In this document: piece by piece, positions 35,582-38,328 of the stretch
Position numbering within the stretch: position 1 is the stretch's first letter
Layout: each line of letters opens with the position of its first letter
Source: Flavobacteriaceae bacterium TMED81
Lineage (GTDB): Bacteria > Bacteroidota > Bacteroidia > Flavobacteriales > Flavobacteriaceae
Direction of reading: 5' to 3'
NCBI GenBank assembly: GCA_002171575.2
Contig: NHEI02000028.1
Location: 1-38,328, forward strand
DNA: 38,328 nt
Position numbers and translations under genes: made by a program
The notes under the pieces: generated by a model
What the model saw: only the letters and a program-made list of their open reading frames with translations
Told to the model about the DNA's origin: nothing
Databases searched by the model: none

Positions 35582-36351
35582 CAGGACTGATTTAGGGTGT
35601 TGAGTCGAATGGCAGTCAGTACCTTTTTGGTGTAGAGTGGAAAATCTGCTTCCAAAAGCCATCCGAAATAGCCCGGTTCTTTTTCCAAAACCTCAACGAC
35701 GGTCTTTCCCTTGTGTTTTCCAAATCCAAATATGGGTTCGTTTTCTTTATTTGTGCGGATATATCCTGCAAAATCCACACTGTTGTGACGTGTGGTAAAC
35801 TGACTCAACATGTCCACATCGTTTTCCAAATCGTCATAGCGTTCGATTTGAGCCTTGAGCACTTCAAAAGTGGCCTTGGTGTCTGCACTTGCACTGTGTG
35901 CGTTATCGAGGTCTTTATCGCAATAAAAGCGATAAGCAGCTGTCAATGTACGTTGTTCCATTTTATGAAAAACGGTTTGCACATCTACCGTTTTGTGTTT
36001 TTTAAAATCGACATCGATGTCCGCACGCAACATCTCCTCTGCTAGTAACGGAATATCAAATCGATCGGAATTGTAACCCGCCAAATCTGACCCTTTAAAC
36101 CAAGTGTAGATTTCCGCAGCGATTTCTTTAAAAACCGGGGCATTCGCAACCTTTTCATTGGTGATGCCGTGTACGGCTGTCGCTTCTGCTGGAATGGGCA
36201 TACCTGGGTTGACCAGCCAAGTGTTTTCTTGTTCTGAACCATCTGGGAATGCCTTTAAAATCGAAATTTCAACAATCCGATCTTTCGCGATATTTACCCC
36301 TGTGGTCTCTAGGTCAAAAAAACAAATTGGTCGTTTTAATTGTAACTGCAT
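35581..36351 (-). CDS. DnaQ-like 3'-5' exonuclease
   Basis: CFFDLETTGVNIAKDRIVEI; VHGITNEKV; NAHSASADTKATFEVL. Confidence 0.9.
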   Translation of the reverse strand: MQLQLKRPICFFDLETTGVNIAKDRIVEISILKAFPDGSEQENTWLVNPGMPIPAEATAVHGITNEKVANAPVFKEIAAEIYTWFKGSDLAGYNSDRFDIPLLAEEMLRADIDVDFKKHKTVDVQTVFHKMEQRTLTAAYRFYCDKDLDNAHSASADTKATFEVLKAQIERYDDLENDVDMLSQFTTRHNSVDFAGYIRTNKENEPIFGFGKHKGKTVVEVLEKEPGYFGWLLEADFPLYTKKVLTAIRLNTLNQS

Positions 36352-36352
36352 A

Positions 36353-37639
36353 TTATAGTTGTTGTGAGCTGTCCCAATTCTCGATTCGTTCTTTTAGGGC
36401 TTTGATAAACAAACCACCCATTGCGCCGTTGATTATGCGGTGGTCATAGCTGTGGGAAAGGATCATTTTGCGGCGTATCCCGATAAAATCGCCTTTGTCG
36501 GTTTCGACCACTGCGGGTACTTTTCGAATCGCACCCAAAGCGAGGATTCCCAGTTGGGGCTGATTGATAATCGGTGTTCCCATCAAGCTGTCAAACATAC
36601 CAACATTGGTGACCGTATAGGTGCCGTCCTGAACATCATCTGGCTGAAGTGCTCCTTCACGGGCGCGCTTGGCCAAGTCATTCACCCTTTTGGTAAAGCC
36701 CACCAAACTCAACTGATCGGCGTTTTTAACGACTGGAACAATCAGGTTTCCATCTGACAATGCAGTCGCCATCCCAAGGTTGATATTTCGTTTGTGAATA
36801 ATTTGATTTCCCTCTAAGGAAGAGTTGAGCAAGGGAAAATCACGTAGCACTTGGGCTGTAAGCATCATAAAAATCGGGGTGAATGTGATTTTTTCTCTCT
36901 CTCGCTGAAAAAAGGATTGTTTGATTCCCTCTCGCCAATCCCATAACTCGGTGACATCGACTTCGATAAACGATTGTACGTGTGCCGAAGTTTGCAAACT
37001 TTTTTGCATGTGATCCGCAATCAGTTGCTCCATACGTGACAATGCTCTATTTCCACCACTTTCTGGTTTGGAGGTTGTAGTCGTTTGAGCTGGTGCCGGG
37101 TTGGGGTTGGGTTGCGAACTACGAGATTGCAGAAATTGCAATATATCTTTTTTGGTCACACGCTCATTTTTGCCAGTACCGGGGATTTGTTCCAGCTCTG
37201 CTTCTGTTAAACCCTCCTTTTTGGCAATGCTTTTGACTAATGGAGAAAAATAGGTGTCTCCGCTTGTGGTCGGCACTGTTGGGGTTGGTGGTGCGAGTAT
37301 TTCTTTTGCTTTGCTTTCCAAGAAGTCTGCTTTGACATCGGGGGGTTCAGGGATTTCAGCTGGGCTTTCTTCGGGCTCTTCTACTTCGGGAAGTTCTTCA
37401 GATGTTTCGATGATGGCAAGGGGTTCTCCGACACGAACCACTTGATTTTCTTCGACCAGTTTTTTGAGGAGTTTACCAGAAATTTCGGAAGGTACTTCGG
37501 AGTCAACTTTATCGGTAGCAATTTCGACAACGGCATCATCAGCTTCGATGATATCGCCTTCGTTTTTAAGCCATTGGGTAACGGTTGCCTCATCGACACT
37601 TTCACCCATAGAAGGTAGTAACAATTTGTACTCAGCCAT
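36353..37639 (-). CDS. 2-oxo acid dehydrogenase E2 (dihydrolipoamide acyltransferase)
   Basis: Lipoyl motif EIATDKVDSEV; peripheral subunit-binding domain; C-terminal SHSYDHRIINGAMGG. Confidence 0.92.
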   Translation of the reverse strand: MAEYKLLLPSMGESVDEATVTQWLKNEGDIIEADDAVVEIATDKVDSEVPSEISGKLLKKLVEENQVVRVGEPLAIIETSEELPEVEEPEESPAEIPEPPDVKADFLESKAKEILAPPTPTVPTTSGDTYFSPLVKSIAKKEGLTEAELEQIPGTGKNERVTKKDILQFLQSRSSQPNPNPAPAQTTTTSKPESGGNRALSRMEQLIADHMQKSLQTSAHVQSFIEVDVTELWDWREGIKQSFFQREREKITFTPIFMMLTAQVLRDFPLLNSSLEGNQIIHKRNINLGMATALSDGNLIVPVVKNADQLSLVGFTKRVNDLAKRAREGALQPDDVQDGTYTVTNVGMFDSLMGTPIINQPQLGILALGAIRKVPAVVETDKGDFIGIRRKMILSHSYDHRIINGAMGGLFIKALKERIENWDSSQQL

Positions 37640-37656
37640 GCCGCAAAATTACGAAT

Positions 37657-38328
37657 TTAAACGATGCTTACTTCCGATTTATTTTTGGATTTTTTGATGA
37701 TTGCTCCAGAGCCCCTAGAAAGCACATCACTACTTCCGATAATTCGTTTGTTGTCGGCAGAGATAAACTTGTAGATGTATCGCGTTTGATGAAGTTGCAT
37801 AAAGCTGATTACTTCGTTCCATTGTATGGACCGCATGTCAAATACAATTCCTGTTAATCCATTGGTCTCAACTTGCAAAACCTCAAGAAGACTCTGGCAT
37901 TGCTTCATGCTGGGAAATATATTGGCTTGAACAGATTTGTAGAGTGCGGGATTGGCGGATAAAAGAATCCAATCATTGACAAGGACTGGTTTAGTTTCAT
38001 CCCGCCTAGACGACATGATTCTTTTGAATTTACTAAACACATAAGATCCTAACAGAAAAACAAAATTCAAAAGCCAATTGTGAGAAAAGTTTTTGTTGTA
38101 GTAGTAGGACATCGCATTGAAAAATCGTGTTTCATATGCTTTATTTTTGGGGGTGCTTTCCCCTTTAAAGTGAATGACTTTCGCTTCGGATAAATAAAAA
38201 TTGGTCAACCCTAATTTTAAGCTGCGGTGAGAGATGTCGATGTCTTCTCCGTACATAAAGAAATTTTCATCAAAACCAGCAAGCTGATCATAAAGACGTT
38301 TTCGCAGAAACATAAAGGCACCAACAAG
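37657..38328 (-). CDS. Glycosyltransferase family 2 protein (5' end outside the window)
   Basis: RKRLYDQLAGFDENFFMYGEDIDISHRSLKLGLTNFYLSEAKVIHFKGEST; frame remains open through the window edge. Confidence 0.8.
   Translation of the reverse strand, partial: LVGAFMFLRKRLYDQLAGFDENFFMYGEDIDISHRSLKLGLTNFYLSEAKVIHFKGESTPKNKAYETRFFNAMSYYYNKNFSHNWLLNFVFLLGSYVFSKFKRIMSSRRDETKPVLVNDWILLSANPALYKSVQANIFPSMKQCQSLLEVLQVETNGLTGIVFDMRSIQWNEVISFMQLHQTRYIYKFISADNKRIIGSSDVLSRGSGAIIKKSKNKSEVSIV

Noticed and set aside
1-38328. CRISPR arrays, IS elements, prophage, toxin-antitoxin or restriction systems
   Set aside because: None seen; no regularly spaced repeats, transposase or integrase motifs, and gene order is dense housekeeping apart from the photobiology loci.

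Overview
This looks like a chromosomal segment from a Bacteroidetes/Flavobacteriia-type bacterium. The evidence is TAnnTTTG promoters, flavobacterial gene families (DUF4290, DUF4295, DUF2911, START-like) and few Shine-Dalgarno-like leaders. Most of it is dense housekeeping sequence: tRNAs, recF, ndk, maf, murA, recQ, fmt, galE, hisS, rimO, ftsY, rpmG/rpmB, cinA and a 2-oxoacid dehydrogenase E2. Two linked accessory loci stand out. (i) A CarH/LitR-type MerR-B12 regulator, with the W-x9-EH and ExHxxG photoreceptor signatures, sits directly upstream of crtB and crtZ. (ii) A tightly packed eight-gene + strand operon, SRPBCC-SDR-CPD photolyase-DUF2256-CryDASH-FeS-type (6-4) photolyase-divergent photolyase-like protein-TIGR03643, contains four photolyase/cryptochrome-superfamily genes in a row. 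The promoters of both loci carry nearly the same ~36-37 bp inverted repeat, TTTTGTTTAA(T)-N14..17-(A)TTAAACAAAA. No other copy was found by eye in this window. This predicts a B12/light-controlled DNA-repair and carotenoid regulon. Inside the operon, the fourth photolyase-like protein has lost the FAD-proximal Asn/Trp and the CPD-contact residues. The SDR lacks the catalytic Tyr of YxxxK. All assignments come from reading the sequence; no database search was run.
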